From Paenibacillus maysiensis (GTDB taxonomy: Bacteria; Bacillota; Bacilli; Paenibacillales; Paenibacillaceae), in NCBI RefSeq assembly GCF_000520815.1, contig NZ_ASRY01000267.1, forward strand, positions 22,434 through 86,433: a stretch of DNA of 64,000 nucleotides. The letters are read 5' to 3'. Numbering within the stretch: position 1 is the first letter of the stretch; each line of letters opens with the position of its first letter. The notes under the pieces are model-generated. The model was not told the origin of the DNA, did no database searches, and saw only the letters and a program-made list of their open reading frames with translations. Below are positions 36,501-45,346 of this stretch, in pieces. The translations under genes were made by a program, and so were the position numbers.

Positions 36501-37838
36501 CGTGCTGGAACCATCGGTACGGTTGCGGAGAAAACGGCCTTTGGCTTTGCGAAGAAATATGAAGAGGCGCATCATAAAAAATGGCGCGGGGCCGAGCTGA
36601 ACAGGCTGGCTTCCGGCTGTACGGGCGTCAAACGCAGCACCGGACAGCATCCGGGCGGGATCGTCGTCGTTCCCGATTATATTGAGGTTGAGGACATTAC
36701 ACCGGTACAATTCCCGGCTGATGATACAAGCTCGGAATGGAAAACGACGCATTTTGATTATCATGCTTTTGACGCGAACTTGCTCAAGCTCGATATTCTG
36801 GGCCATGATGATCCGACCATGATGAGAATGCTTCAGGATTTGACCGGTGTCGACCCAACAACGATTCCGATGAATGATCCGAAGGTCATGAGCATGTTTA
36901 ATTCCACAGAGGCGCTTGGTGTAACGCCGCAGCAAATCCGTACTCCTGTCGCAACCTATGGGGTACCCGAGATGGGAACCAAGTTTGTACGCCAAATGCT
37001 AGTGGAATCACAGCCGACTTCCTTTGCCGATTTGCTGCAAATTTCCGGTTTGTCCCACGGTACGGGCGTATGGCTGGGTAACGCGCAGGATTTGATCAAG
37101 AACAATACCTGCAACATCAAGACCGTAATCGGTTGCCGGGATGATATCATGCTATTCCTGATCTACAAGGCGGGGATGGATGCAAGTCTAGCCTTTAAAA
37201 TTACGGAGAGCGTGCGTAAGGGAAAAGGGCTTAGTGCGGAATGGATCGAGGAAATGAAGAAATGCAAGGTACCGCAATGGTACATTGATTCCTGCCTCAA
37301 GATCCAGTATATGTTTCCAAAGGCGCATGCCGCAGCCTATGTTATTTCAGCAGTGCGGACCGCCTATTTCAAGCTGTACCATCCGATTGAATATTATGCG
37401 ACCTATTTCTCGGTACGCGCAGCCGATTTTGATATTGAGCTGTGTTGTCAGGGGTATGATGCCATCGCGCGGAAAATTGTCGAAATCGAGCAGCTCGGTT
37501 TTCAGGCTCCGCCTAAGGAAAAAGGGATGCTTCCGATCCTGGAAATGGCGTTGGAAATGACAGCACGCGGCTTCAGTTTCAAGACGATTGATTTGTATCG
37601 TTCTGAAGCTACGCGCTTCAAGGTAGACGGAGATTCGCTCATTCCTCCGTTCGGGGCGCTTCAGGGGATTGGTGACAACGCGGCGCGTAACATCGCAGCC
37701 TCCCGTGAGCAGGGTGAATTTTTGTCTGTCGAAGATTTTCAGCAAAAATCGAAGGCCAGTAAAACGATTGTCGAAATGCTGTCCCAGATGGGTTGTTTCC
37801 GCGGACTGCCAGAGAGCAATCAGCTGTCTCTGTTTTAA
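33522..37838 (+). CDS. polC: DNA polymerase III alpha subunit, PolC type
   Basis: PolC is the replicative polymerase of low-GC Gram-positives, with built-in proofreading. ATG 33522 follows GGGGGAG and gives 1438 residues (B. subtilis 1437); an in-frame ATG at 33501 lacks an SD. Domain order: N-terminal domain, OB fold (~240-330), PHP domain (H338/H340 in FHLHTKMSAMD), DEDD exonuclease inserted in PHP (D425, E427 in FDIETTGLS), zinc module (CGNPEC then CPKCGG, ~910-945), polymerase core (D966/D968 in PDIDLNFSG), and a C-terminus ending NQLSLF, resembling a beta-clamp-binding motif (QLSLF). Confidence 0.98.
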   Translation: MGGAEEKRKRLELLMKQVVMPEGVVKPYFLDGWIEQVEISRTNKDWNIIIAKETLVPAQVYRAFCIQVQEKMNHIAKITFRFHYSEQVQPADIISEYWKLFLEWVHREIPSVNGWMTRAVHEWEDGLLLLTMSDSMSLELARKKQIDQAIIKFYDKYFGLSMRIKIQVGESNQEALQQFQEKKMQEEREVIQQMMESMESEMPPVDEEEGDVRLQFGYDIKEPPVPMQDIQDEEKKVTLQGTIFGLDSKELRNGSTLFTYYLTDFSDSLQMKMFAKTKEDLKILSLLANGKWVKVRGRVEYDRFMQIPELVMIPSDLVEVQAPPSRKDNAEEKRVEFHLHTKMSAMDAVSSIDQYVKTAAKWGHKAIAVTDHGGVQSYPDAAKAAKKNGIKMIYGIEANVVNDAVEVVMQAQPLNLKTATYVVFDIETTGLSVTQNRIIEIAAVKMHEGKEVDRYATFVNPHERIPYNIQQLTNINDEMVKDAPDVEPVMKEFVAFAGDAVLVAHNARFDVGFIQATLRNMGLPEMTNPVLDTLELARLLFPTMKNHRLNTLTTKYKVALESHHRAIDDTVALTEVLNGLLNDAEQIKGLKMLDRLNDYVGKDLSTVRPFHCCIYALNPIGKKNLYKLVSMSHTEYFKRVPCIPKSKLSEMRDGLLIISGCEKGEFFEAVLNKSEEEAEEIAQFYDVLEIQPLTMYMHLVEKQLVSGPDALKTAVRKVCEIGRRLDKPVIATGNVHYLETRDKLYRDITIHGITGFSPLKDIRKPDAHLRTTDEMLAEFEFLGEEKAYEVVVKNTSELADRFEELELFPDKLFTPLLDGADEEIRNTCYETAKSIYGEELPEVVVARLEKELEPIIKYGFSANYLISERLVKKSNKDGYLVGSRGSVGSSVVATFLGISEVNPLPAHYICGNPECRYSEWILDGSVPSGFDLPDKNCPKCGGKLKGEGQDIPFETFLGFKGDKVPDIDLNFSGEYQPVAHNYTKVLFGEKSVFRAGTIGTVAEKTAFGFAKKYEEAHHKKWRGAELNRLASGCTGVKRSTGQHPGGIVVVPDYIEVEDITPVQFPADDTSSEWKTTHFDYHAFDANLLKLDILGHDDPTMMRMLQDLTGVDPTTIPMNDPKVMSMFNSTEALGVTPQQIRTPVATYGVPEMGTKFVRQMLVESQPTSFADLLQISGLSHGTGVWLGNAQDLIKNNTCNIKTVIGCRDDIMLFLIYKAGMDASLAFKITESVRKGKGLSAEWIEEMKKCKVPQWYIDSCLKIQYMFPKAHAAAYVISAVRTAYFKLYHPIEYYATYFSVRAADFDIELCCQGYDAIARKIVEIEQLGFQAPPKEKGMLPILEMALEMTARGFSFKTIDLYRSEATRFKVDGDSLIPPFGALQGIGDNAARNIAASREQGEFLSVEDFQQKSKASKTIVEMLSQMGCFRGLPESNQLSLF

Positions 37839-37867
37839 ATGTAATCCTAGTAGTCAAGCTCTGGCAC

Positions 37868-37896
37868 TTGTCACATAACTACGGTTATGTTATAAT
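37868..37896 (+). promoter_or_regulatory. Sigma-A promoter of the rimP-nusA-infB operon
   Basis: TTGTCA (37868-37873), a 17-base spacer and a perfect TATAAT (37891-37896) with an extended -10 TG. The spacer is occupied by ACATAAC-TACG-GTTATGT (37873-37890), a perfect 7-bp inverted repeat that could be an operator. The predicted start is ~37903, giving a ~250-base leader. Confidence 0.85.
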
Positions 37897-37930
37897 TTTT
37901 TTGGTAATCATGGAGATAAAACCGTTGCTT

Positions 37931-37954
37931 AAAGAGTGGGGAAACCCACTCTTT
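37931..37954 (+). other. Strong GNRA-capped hairpin in the rimP leader
   Basis: AAAGAGTGGG, tetraloop GAAA, CCCACTCTTT: a perfect 10-bp stem ~30 bases into the predicted transcript. The following bases are not a T-run, so it is a leader structure and not a terminator. Confidence 0.7.
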
Positions 37955-37990
37955 ACTGTTTGATATACAGTTACAACGTGAAAAGACGAT

Positions 37991-38037
37991 TTTTGGGCAG
38001 GAACCGGTACGCCGGTTTATTTGCAGTGAGCCCAAAA
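37991..38037 (+). other. Two-tier stem in the rimP leader
   Basis: TTTTGGGC (37991-37998) pairs with GCCCAAAA (38030-38037). Inside, AACCGG-TACG-CCGGTT (38002-38017) forms a second hairpin. The element looks like a defined RNA domain between the first leader hairpin and the terminator. Confidence 0.6.
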
Positions 38038-38077
38038 TGAACATTACATCAAATGAAAATGGAAAATGTCGGTGATG

Positions 38078-38114
38078 GAGAAGCATTGTCCATGGCAATG
38101 GGGCGTCTCTTTTT
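38078..38114 (+). terminator. Leader terminator (attenuator) upstream of rimP
   Basis: GAGA...CATTG (38078-38088) pairs with CAATG...TCTC (38096-38109) across an asymmetric internal loop, followed by TTTTT. The stem is imperfect, as expected for a terminator that needs NusA. B. subtilis NusA is known to autoregulate its operon by attenuation in the rimP leader; this element fits that model. Confidence 0.65.
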
Positions 38115-38150
38115 CACCACAGGAAAGTTTACTTTTGGAGGTTATAATCT

Positions 38151-38612
38151 TTGAGCACACCAAAGATCAAGTCAGTAGTTGAAGAAATGGCCCAACCTTA
38201 CCTCGATGAGCATGGTTTTGAACTGGTCGATGTCGAGTATGTCAAAGAGGGCAGCAATTGGTTTCTTCGCGTTTTTGTAGACAAAGACGGAGGAATTGAT
38301 CTGGACGACTGTAGTATGATCAGTGAATACCTGGGTCAAAAGCTGGACGAAAATGACCCTGTTTCTACAGCGTATTTTCTGGAAGTGTCTTCACCAGGCG
38401 CTGAAAGACCGCTGAAAAAAGCAGAAGACGTAACCAAAGCGGTAGGCAAAAATGTATTCGTTACTACATACGAGCCGATCAACGGCCTGAAGGAATTTGA
38501 AGGTCGTTTGCTTTCTTTTGAAGATGGGGAACTTACCGTTCAGAGCGGACAAAAGAAGCATGCCATACCTTACGACAAGGTGGCTGGAGCCAGGCTCGCG
38601 ATCATATTTTAA
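38151..38612 (+). CDS. rimP: Ribosome maturation factor RimP
   Basis: RimP binds the 30S subunit and aids S12-dependent maturation. The start is TTG 38151, with TTGGAGG about ten bases upstream. The 153-residue protein has the N-terminal alpha/beta domain (LVDVEYVKEGSNWFLRVFVD) and a C-terminal SH3-like domain (~90-150) after the LEVSSPGAERPL motif. It is the first gene of the nusA operon. Confidence 0.95.
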   Translation: MSTPKIKSVVEEMAQPYLDEHGFELVDVEYVKEGSNWFLRVFVDKDGGIDLDDCSMISEYLGQKLDENDPVSTAYFLEVSSPGAERPLKKAEDVTKAVGKNVFVTTYEPINGLKEFEGRLLSFEDGELTVQSGQKKHAIPYDKVAGARLAIIF

Positions 38613-38712
38613 TTCGGATTTGACCGTTGCTGTTTGACATGTACTTCATGTTTTTTGCCTCGTGTGCCGACCAGGACGCAGGTGCATCAATTGAAAGGGG
38701 GAGCAGTAATCC

Positions 38713-39810
38713 ATGAGTATGGATTTTATTGAAGCAATGAACGAGTTGGAACGGGAAAAGGGGATCAGCAAGGATGTGCTGTTTGAGGCCATTGAAGCAG
38801 CCTTGATTTCCAGCTACAAACGGAATTTCAACACTGCACAAAATGTGCGTGTCGATATGAACCGCAACTCGGGCGTCATTAAGGTATATGCCCGCAAGCT
38901 GATCGTTGAGGAGGTATTGGATCCTCGCACCGAGATTTCGTTGCCAGCGGCCCGTGAGATTAACCCGCATTTTCAGCTGGAGGATATTGCTGAGATTGAA
39001 GTTACTCCTCGTGATTTTGGACGGATTGCCGCACAAACAGCGAAGCAGGTCGTAACCCAGCGTATCCGTGAAGCGGAGCGGGGATTGATCTACAACAAGT
39101 TTGTGGACAAGGAAGAGGATATTGTAACAGGGACCGTACAACGTCAGGACCCGCGTAATATTTATATTGACCTGGGTAAGGTGGAGGCGGTTCTCCCGTT
39201 GGGCGAGTTGATGCCTAATGAGAAATTCAGTCATCTGGACCGGATTAAGGCTTATATTACCAAGGTAGAGAATACGACCAAAGGGCCGCAAATCATGTTG
39301 TCCCGCTCACATCCAGGTCTGCTTAAGCGTTTGTTCGAACTCGAGGTGCCGGAAATTTTTGACGGTGTCGTTGAGATTCGTTCTGTAGCGCGTGAAGCAG
39401 GCTTCCGTTCTAAAATCGCAGTTCATTCCCGCAATGCCGAAGTAGATCCGGTCGGTTCTTGTGTAGGACCGAGAGGAACGCGGGTGCAGACGATTGTGAA
39501 TGAGTTGCGTGGTGAAAAAATCGACATTGTGCGTTATTCCGATAATGTTGACGAGTATGTGGCTAATGCGCTGAGCCCGTCTAAGGTGCTTGAGGTGCAG
39601 GTGTTTGAAGAAGAAAAAATGGCGCGTGTCATCGTGCCGGATTATCAGCTTTCTCTAGCCATTGGTATCAAAGGGCAAAATGCCCGCCTTGCTGCCAAGC
39701 TTACTGGCTGGAAAATTGATATCAAGAGCGAAACGCAGGCGGAGGAAGAACTCGGCAGACCGAGAACATCCACCGATGAAATGCATCAGGATTCCGTTTC
39801 TGTAGATTAA
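38713..39810 (+). CDS. nusA: Transcription elongation/termination factor NusA
   Basis: NusA modulates pausing, termination and antitermination. The 365-residue protein has the RNAP-binding N-terminal domain, S1 domain (GTVQRQDPRNIYIDLGKVEA), and KH1/KH2 (DPVGSCVGPRGTRVQTIV, then SLAIGIKGQNARLAAKL). The acidic repeats of enterobacterial NusA are absent, as usual in Firmicutes. The start is ATG 38713 after AAAGGGGGAG; a second ATG two codons on is possible. Confidence 0.97.
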   Translation: MSMDFIEAMNELEREKGISKDVLFEAIEAALISSYKRNFNTAQNVRVDMNRNSGVIKVYARKLIVEEVLDPRTEISLPAAREINPHFQLEDIAEIEVTPRDFGRIAAQTAKQVVTQRIREAERGLIYNKFVDKEEDIVTGTVQRQDPRNIYIDLGKVEAVLPLGELMPNEKFSHLDRIKAYITKVENTTKGPQIMLSRSHPGLLKRLFELEVPEIFDGVVEIRSVAREAGFRSKIAVHSRNAEVDPVGSCVGPRGTRVQTIVNELRGEKIDIVRYSDNVDEYVANALSPSKVLEVQVFEEEKMARVIVPDYQLSLAIGIKGQNARLAAKLTGWKIDIKSETQAEEELGRPRTSTDEMHQDSVSVD

Positions 39811-39833
39811 ACGGAGTGTAGGGGGGTTAATGC

Positions 39834-40142
39834 ATGAAACAGAGAAAGATACCTTTGCGTAAGTGTGTGGCCTGTCATGAAATGATGCCTAAGAAGCAGT
39901 TGATCCGTGTCGTCAAAACCCCTGAAGACGAAGTGCTGATTGACTTGACTGGCAAAAAGTCGGGACGCGGCGCTTACTTGTGCGGCAAAGCCGCCTGCTT
40001 CAAGCTTGCTCAAAAAAGCAAGGCACTGGATCGAGCATTGAAGCACTCGGTTCATCCTGATATTTATGAGCAGCTAAGTCGTGATTTTGCTGCCGTCGAG
40101 GAAGAATTCCTGGCGGCACAAGGCAGCGTGCCGGATGAATAA
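39834..40142 (+). CDS. rnpM: YlxR family RNA-binding protein (RnpM)
   Basis: This 102-residue protein is the YlxR family member of the nusA-infB operon. It shows the family hallmark (KIPLRKCVACHEMMPKKQLIR, with C12 and C15) and the GRGAYLCGKAACF motif. B. subtilis YlxR has been described as an RNase P modulator (RnpM). Its stop overlaps the next gene by eight bases. Confidence 0.92.
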   Translation: MKQRKIPLRKCVACHEMMPKKQLIRVVKTPEDEVLIDLTGKKSGRGAYLCGKAACFKLAQKSKALDRALKHSVHPDIYEQLSRDFAAVEEEFLAAQGSVPDE

Positions 40143-40458
40143 GGCGCTGTCTGGATTAGGCCTTGCTATGAGAGCTGGCAAGCTGCTAACAGGTGATGAG
40201 ATCGTTTATAAAGCGATCAGGTCTTCAGAAGCCAAGCTGGTCATTCTTGCGAAAGATGCTTCAATGAATACTCAAAAGAAATTCCGCGACAAATGCGGGA
40301 CGTACAAAATCCCCTTATTGATAGGATTTGACCGGGAAAGCTTGGGAAGCAGTATCGGCAAGCCTGAACGGGTTGTGCTGGCTGTGACGGATCAAGGATT
40401 CGCGAAATTGATCAAGAAACATGCGGGGATAATGTCGGAGGTGGAGTATATTGAGTAA
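40135..40458 (+). CDS. rplGA: L7Ae-like ribosomal protein RplGA (YlxQ)
   Basis: The 107-residue protein belongs to the L7Ae/L30e/S12e family of K-turn binders ([20 protein letters not shown], then [14 protein letters not shown]). ATG 40135 lies eight bases inside the rnpM 3' end and gives the normal start ([11 protein letters not shown]); the longer open frame upstream is rejected. It ends with an eight-base overlap with infB. Confidence 0.92.
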   Translation: MNKALSGLGLAMRAGKLLTGDEIVYKAIRSSEAKLVILAKDASMNTQKKFRDKCGTYKIPLLIGFDRESLGSSIGKPERVVLAVTDQGFAKLIKKHAGIMSEVEYIE

Positions 40459-43009
40459 ACAAGAAAGCAAAGACAAAGTGCGGGTATACGAATACGCCAA
40501 ATCGTTGAACATGAGCAGCAAAGAAATTATCACCATTCTTAAACGGCTGGATATTCCCGTGAACAACCATATGAGCGTCATGGAACACGATGTCGTGGGT
40601 AAAGTGGAAAAATTTTTTAAGGATATTAAATCCAATGCTGCGGCCAAGCAAGGCGGAGCAGGCACGGTGCAAGTAAGCTCGAACCAGGCCGGTTCAAGCC
40701 ACGATATTAATCATTCAACTGAGCAAACCAAAAATCAACAGGAAAAGCAGGTAAGTATGAATAGGACAAACAACAACCAAAACAGTAACCGAAGCAGCGC
40801 TCCAAAAGCGCAAGGCAGTCAGCAGGGCGGTCAAAACCGCAGTCAACAGAGTACAAGCAGACCAAGTGGACAACAAGGCAGTCAGAACCGCAGTGGCGGC
40901 CAGCAACAGGGAGGACAACAGCGCCCAAGTACTAACACGGGTTCACGTCCTCAAGGCAGCCAAAGCACCAACTCACGTCCACAAGGGAGCAGTCAAGGTG
41001 GTACGGCAGTAAGAACGACATCATCCACGGGAAGCAGTAATGCAAACCGTAGCGGTGGTGGCAACCGTACAGGCAACAACTCCAATAACGGCACTAACCG
41101 TTCCGGTCAAGGTCGTTTTGACGATAACCGTCAAGGCGGAGGACGCGGAGGTAATGGTGGTCGTGGTGGCAATAACCGCGGTGGTAGCAATCGTGGTGGG
41201 AAATTCAACAATCGTGGCAGAGGTCAACAACAGGAGCGCCGCGAGAAGATCGACAATACGCCTAAGAAGATCATTGTGCGCGGTGAGATGACAGTAGGCG
41301 AAACAGCGAAGCTTCTCCACAAGGATGCGTCGGAAGTTATCAAAAAGCTGATCACACTCGGAACGATGGCGACCATTAACCAGGAACTGGATATGGATAC
41401 TATCCTTCTGCTTGCCGGAGATTTCGGTGTAGAAGTAGAAGTGAAAATTCCGGTCGAAGAGGATCGCTTTGAAACAGTGGAAGAAAACGATGATCCAGAG
41501 CTTCTGAAAGCACGTCCACCTGTTGTTACCATTATGGGTCACGTCGATCATGGTAAAACAACTTTATTGGATGCTATTCGCTCCACTAATGTGACGGGCG
41601 GCGAAGCTGGTGGTATTACACAGCATATCGGTGCATACCAAGTTGAAATCAACAGCAAAAAAATCACTTTCCTGGATACACCGGGTCACGAAGCATTTAC
41701 GGCTATGCGTGCTCGTGGTGCTCAAGTTACGGATATGACGATCATTGTTGTTGCAGCTGACGACGGCGTTATGCCACAGACAGTTGAAGCTATTAACCAC
41801 GCGAAGGCAGCTGGCCTGCCGATTATCGTGGCTGTGAACAAGATCGACAAACCGGATGCAAATCCGGATAAAGTGAAGCAAGAATTGACCGAGTATGAAT
41901 TGGTTCCTGAAGAGTGGGGCGGCGATACGATTTTCGTTAACGTTTCCGCGAAACAGAGAATGGGACTTGAAGATCTGCTCGAAATGATCTTGCTCGTAGC
42001 TGAAGTGAATGAGTACAAAGCAAACCCAGACAAACGGGCACGTGGTACGATCATCGAGGCTGAGCTGGATAAAGGCCGCGGTTCCGTAGCTCGTATCCTT
42101 GTTCAGAACGGTACCCTGAAAGTCGGCGATGCTTTCGTAGCAGGTAACTGTTTCGGACGTGTACGTGCCATGGTTAACGACAAAGGCCGCCGTCTTAAGG
42201 AAGCGGGTCCTTCCACACCGGTTGAAATCACTGGTTTGACAGAAGTGCCACTTGCTGGCGATCCGTTCATGGTGTTCGAGGATGAGCGCAAAGCTCGTGC
42301 TATCGCTGATAGACGTGCGATTACGCAGCGTCAGTCCGATCTGGGCAGCAACACCCGCGTAACGCTGGATGACCTGTTCCAGCACATCAAGGATGGCGAG
42401 ATGAAAGATCTGAACGTCATTATCAAGGGTGATGTGCAAGGTTCCGTCGAAGCACTGAAAGGCTCCTTGAACAAGATTGAAGTTGAAGGTGTACGTGTTA
42501 AAATTCTTCACAGCGGTGCAGGTGCAATTACCGAATCCGATATTATTTTGGCTGCGGCTTCCAATGCCATTGTGATTGGTTTTAACGTTCGTCCGGATAA
42601 TCAGGCGAAATCTACAGCTGAAGCAGAAAAAGTGGACATTCGTCTGCACCGCGTCATTTACAATGTCATTGAAGAAATCGAGCAAGCCATGAAAGGCATG
42701 TTGGATCCTGAATATAAAGAAAATGTAATTGGGCATGCTGAAGTTCGTAATGTGTTTAAAGTAACTAAGGTTGGTACGATTGCCGGTTGTATGGTGACGT
42801 CCGGTAAAATTGCCCGTTCAGCAGAAGCACGCCTGATACGTGATGGCATTGTTATTTTTGAAGGTAAAATCGACTCACTGAAACGCTTTAAGGACGACGC
42901 AAAAGAAGTTGCCCAAGGTTACGAATGCGGTATTACCCTTGATGGCTATAATGATGTTAAGGAACTCGACATTATTGAAGCGTTCGTCATGGAAACAGTG
43001 GAGCGCTAA
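40451..43009 (+). CDS. infB: Translation initiation factor IF-2
   Basis: IF-2 is the GTPase that delivers fMet-tRNA and joins subunits. The start is TTG 40451 with GGAGG ~9 bases upstream. The 852-residue protein has an N-terminal helical IF2-N motif ([18 protein letters not shown]). A ~190-residue low-complexity Gln/Asn/Ser/Gly/Arg region (~70-265), a second IF2-N domain, and the G domain (P-loop GHVDHGKT at 363-370, [13 protein letters not shown]) follow, then beta-barrels and the C2 domain. The low-complexity region is long and Gly/Arg-rich near its end. Confidence 0.97.
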   Translation: MSKQESKDKVRVYEYAKSLNMSSKEIITILKRLDIPVNNHMSVMEHDVVGKVEKFFKDIKSNAAAKQGGAGTVQVSSNQAGSSHDINHSTEQTKNQQEKQVSMNRTNNNQNSNRSSAPKAQGSQQGGQNRSQQSTSRPSGQQGSQNRSGGQQQGGQQRPSTNTGSRPQGSQSTNSRPQGSSQGGTAVRTTSSTGSSNANRSGGGNRTGNNSNNGTNRSGQGRFDDNRQGGGRGGNGGRGGNNRGGSNRGGKFNNRGRGQQQERREKIDNTPKKIIVRGEMTVGETAKLLHKDASEVIKKLITLGTMATINQELDMDTILLLAGDFGVEVEVKIPVEEDRFETVEENDDPELLKARPPVVTIMGHVDHGKTTLLDAIRSTNVTGGEAGGITQHIGAYQVEINSKKITFLDTPGHEAFTAMRARGAQVTDMTIIVVAADDGVMPQTVEAINHAKAAGLPIIVAVNKIDKPDANPDKVKQELTEYELVPEEWGGDTIFVNVSAKQRMGLEDLLEMILLVAEVNEYKANPDKRARGTIIEAELDKGRGSVARILVQNGTLKVGDAFVAGNCFGRVRAMVNDKGRRLKEAGPSTPVEITGLTEVPLAGDPFMVFEDERKARAIADRRAITQRQSDLGSNTRVTLDDLFQHIKDGEMKDLNVIIKGDVQGSVEALKGSLNKIEVEGVRVKILHSGAGAITESDIILAAASNAIVIGFNVRPDNQAKSTAEAEKVDIRLHRVIYNVIEEIEQAMKGMLDPEYKENVIGHAEVRNVFKVTKVGTIAGCMVTSGKIARSAEARLIRDGIVIFEGKIDSLKRFKDDAKEVAQGYECGITLDGYNDVKELDIIEAFVMETVER

Positions 43010-43029
43010 CGGCAGAGAGGTGAGCATCC

Positions 43030-43380
43030 ATGGCTAAAATACGTACAGGTCGGGTTGGCGAGCAGATTAAGAAAGAGCTGAGCCAACTCATACAGACCGA
43101 ATTAAAAGATCCCCGTATCGGTTTTATTACGGTAACGGGTGTCGATCTGACAAACGATTTGTCCCAAGCGAAAATCTATTTGAGCGTGCTTGGGGATGAG
43201 GAGCAAAAAACTTCTTCCCTGAAAGCATTGGACAAAGCGAACGGTTATCTTCGTTCTGAACTTGGCAAACGGATACGGCTCCGCCATATTCCTGAGCTGA
43301 TTTTCAAAATTGACGAATCTATCGCTTATGGCAGCCGGATTGAAAAGCTGTTAAGTGATATTGACAAGGATGAAAAATAG
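43030..43380 (+). CDS. rbfA: Ribosome-binding factor A
   Basis: RbfA is a cold-shock-linked 30S maturation factor with a KH-like fold. The 116-residue protein shows [20 protein letters not shown], the [20 protein letters not shown] strand block and [18 protein letters not shown]. It directly follows infB; the ylxP gene often found here in Bacillus is absent. Confidence 0.97.
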   Translation: MAKIRTGRVGEQIKKELSQLIQTELKDPRIGFITVTGVDLTNDLSQAKIYLSVLGDEEQKTSSLKALDKANGYLRSELGKRIRLRHIPELIFKIDESIAYGSRIEKLLSDIDKDEK

Positions 43381-43432
43381 CAAGAGCCAGTTTATCCGAA
43401 GGAACTATGAACTGAATGTAAAGGAGACGGCA

Positions 43433-44410
43433 ATGCATACCTATGAACAGGCGCTTCAACAAGCGAAGGAATTTATTCTGGAGCATGATGATTACCTGAT
43501 CGTATCGCATGTACAGCCGGACGGAGACGCAGTCAGCTCCACCATAACGGTGGGCTGGCTTCTCTCATGTCTGGGGAAGAAATTTACCATGCTGAATGAG
43601 GGACCTATCCCGAAGCGCATGGATTTTTTATGGCATGCCGATGAGATTATGGATATGAGCCAGCAACCGCCGGAACGAAAATACAACCGGATTATTTGCG
43701 TGGATTGTGCAGATTTCCGTCGTGTTGGTCTGACAGAGCAGTTTTTTGCGGAAGATGCTATCATTTTGAATATTGATCATCATCCAACGAATGATGCCTA
43801 TGGCACAGTTAATGTGATTAAGTCGGATGCTGCGGCAACGGCAGAAATTCTTTTTGATTTACTGGAAAAGTTTGCGATCAACTGGGACGTTGAAGTGGCG
43901 ACGGCTGTATATACCGGGCTGCTGACGGACACAGGTGGCTTCAGGTATTCGAACACTTCACCCAAGGTTATGTCTACGGTGTCACGGTTGCTCGCTTATG
44001 GTGTAGACGGTCCTTACCTCTCCGAAAGTCTGCTGGAAGAGATGACCTTCCCGCAAATGAAGGTGCTGACCAGAGCGTTGCAAACGCTTGAAATTTCGAA
44101 GGATGGTAAAATCGCCTGGGTGGTTGTAACCCCTGACGATATGAAGGATTGCGGAGCTGTTAATGAGGATTTGGAAGGTATCGTCAATTATCCGAGAAAT
44201 ATTCGCGGCGTTGAAGTAGGTATTTTCTTTAAAGTGATTAGTGATCAAGCGGTCAAAGCCAGTCTGAGATCGGCAGGTAATGTTAACGTAGCTGCGCTTG
44301 CCCAGTCATTTGGAGGCGGGGGGCATGTACGTGCTGCCGGTTGCCGTCTGGAGGGTAAGCTGGAGGATATTATTGAGGTCGTTGTAGGGCGGGTGAAGGC
44401 CGAACTATGA
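43433..44410 (+). CDS. nrnA: Bifunctional oligoribonuclease / pAp phosphatase NrnA
   Basis: NrnA degrades nano-RNAs and dephosphorylates 3'-phosphoadenosine-5'-phosphate. ATG 43433 follows AAGGAG; the open frame starts further 5' inside rbfA but without an SD. The 325-residue DHH/DHHA1 protein has metal ligands H26, D30 and D32 (SHVQPDGDA), DCAD, the DHH motif (NIDHHPTND), DTGGFRYSNT and the C-terminal GGGGHVRAAGC. In B. subtilis nrnA is elsewhere; its insertion between rbfA and truB joins RNA turnover to this operon. Confidence 0.95.
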   Translation: MHTYEQALQQAKEFILEHDDYLIVSHVQPDGDAVSSTITVGWLLSCLGKKFTMLNEGPIPKRMDFLWHADEIMDMSQQPPERKYNRIICVDCADFRRVGLTEQFFAEDAIILNIDHHPTNDAYGTVNVIKSDAAATAEILFDLLEKFAINWDVEVATAVYTGLLTDTGGFRYSNTSPKVMSTVSRLLAYGVDGPYLSESLLEEMTFPQMKVLTRALQTLEISKDGKIAWVVVTPDDMKDCGAVNEDLEGIVNYPRNIRGVEVGIFFKVISDQAVKASLRSAGNVNVAALAQSFGGGGHVRAAGCRLEGKLEDIIEVVVGRVKAEL

Positions 44411-45342
44411 AGCCGATAAAGCAGGAACAAGCAAATTGGGAAGGCGTGCTACCCGTCTACAAACCCGCTGGATTCACCTCTCATGATGTGGTGGCCAAGG
44501 CTCGCCGTTTGCTGGGAATGAAGCGAATCGGACATACTGGAACACTTGATCCTCAGGTGACGGGCGTGCTGCCGTTGTGTCTGGGACGTGCTACCCGTGT
44601 AGTTGAATACATGCAGGAGCTACCTAAGGAATACCATGCAACGTTACGCTTGGGGATTGCCACAGATACGGAGGACCTTACGGGTACAATTACTGAAGAG
44701 TGTGACCGTCCGGTAGAGGTTACAGAAGGGGAATCGAAAGAGGTTCTGGAGCGTTTTGTCGGTACGATTTCCCAAGTGCCGCCAATGTACTCTGCGCTCA
44801 AAGTGGATGGCAAACGTCTATACGAGCTGGCCCGAGAAGGCAAAACCGTGGAGCGTAAAAGCCGTGAAGTGACTATTTACGAGCTGGAAATGACGGGATT
44901 CGCGGAGACGGGATCCCATGTGGATATTTCTTTTCGTGCATTATGCTCCAAAGGAACTTATATTCGTACGCTATGCGTCGATATCGGCCGCGCATTGGGA
45001 TATCCTTCGACGATGGTCAAGCTGGAACGAACCATGTCTGCGGGGATTCCTGCAGATCGTTGTTTAACATTTGAAGAAATTGAATGCTACGTAGCGGATG
45101 GTAGCCTGGGTGAGCGACTTATTGCCACTGATGAGGCCATTGACTATATGCCTGATCATACGGTAGCCGAAGTGAAGGCTGCTGCTGCTCTTCAAGGTCA
45201 GCGTTTGTCACTAAGCATGATTTCACCGCCTGTGACGGACAGCCAGCCCTTCCGTTTGTATAAAGAGGATCGAACGTTTTTGGGCATATATGGACGGGAT
45301 GAATCAGGGGCTATCGCGCCAATTAAAGTTTTTTTACCTTGA
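44407..45342 (+). CDS. truB: tRNA pseudouridine(55) synthase
   Basis: TruB makes pseudouridine 55 in the T-loop of tRNAs. The 311-residue protein has catalytic D48 (HTGTLDPQVTGVLPL), the YKPAGFTSHDVV N-terminus, QVPPMYSALKVDGKRLYELAREG and a C-terminal PUA-like domain. It overlaps nrnA by four bases (ATGA). Confidence 0.97.
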   Translation: MKPIKQEQANWEGVLPVYKPAGFTSHDVVAKARRLLGMKRIGHTGTLDPQVTGVLPLCLGRATRVVEYMQELPKEYHATLRLGIATDTEDLTGTITEECDRPVEVTEGESKEVLERFVGTISQVPPMYSALKVDGKRLYELAREGKTVERKSREVTIYELEMTGFAETGSHVDISFRALCSKGTYIRTLCVDIGRALGYPSTMVKLERTMSAGIPADRCLTFEEIECYVADGSLGERLIATDEAIDYMPDHTVAEVKAAAALQGQRLSLSMISPPVTDSQPFRLYKEDRTFLGIYGRDESGAIAPIKVFLP

Positions 45343-45346
45343 ATTG

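Noticed and set aside
35796..36995. 399-codon open frame on the minus strand opposite polC
   Set aside because: Shadow of a strongly conserved gene; no start signal and no recognisable domain.
38634..38660. Promoter or terminator in the rimP-nusA gap (TTGACA, ACATG/CATGT plus T-run)
   Set aside because: No -10 at proper distance from TTGACA, and a 5-bp stem is too weak to claim a terminator.
40780..41220. Tandem-repeat or CRISPR-like array in infB
   Set aside because: Repeats are short, irregular and in frame, encoding a Gly/Asn/Ser/Gln-rich linker; there are no regular spacers.
41564..42736. 390-codon open frame on the minus strand opposite infB
   Set aside because: Shadow of infB with low-complexity Asn/Phe/His composition.
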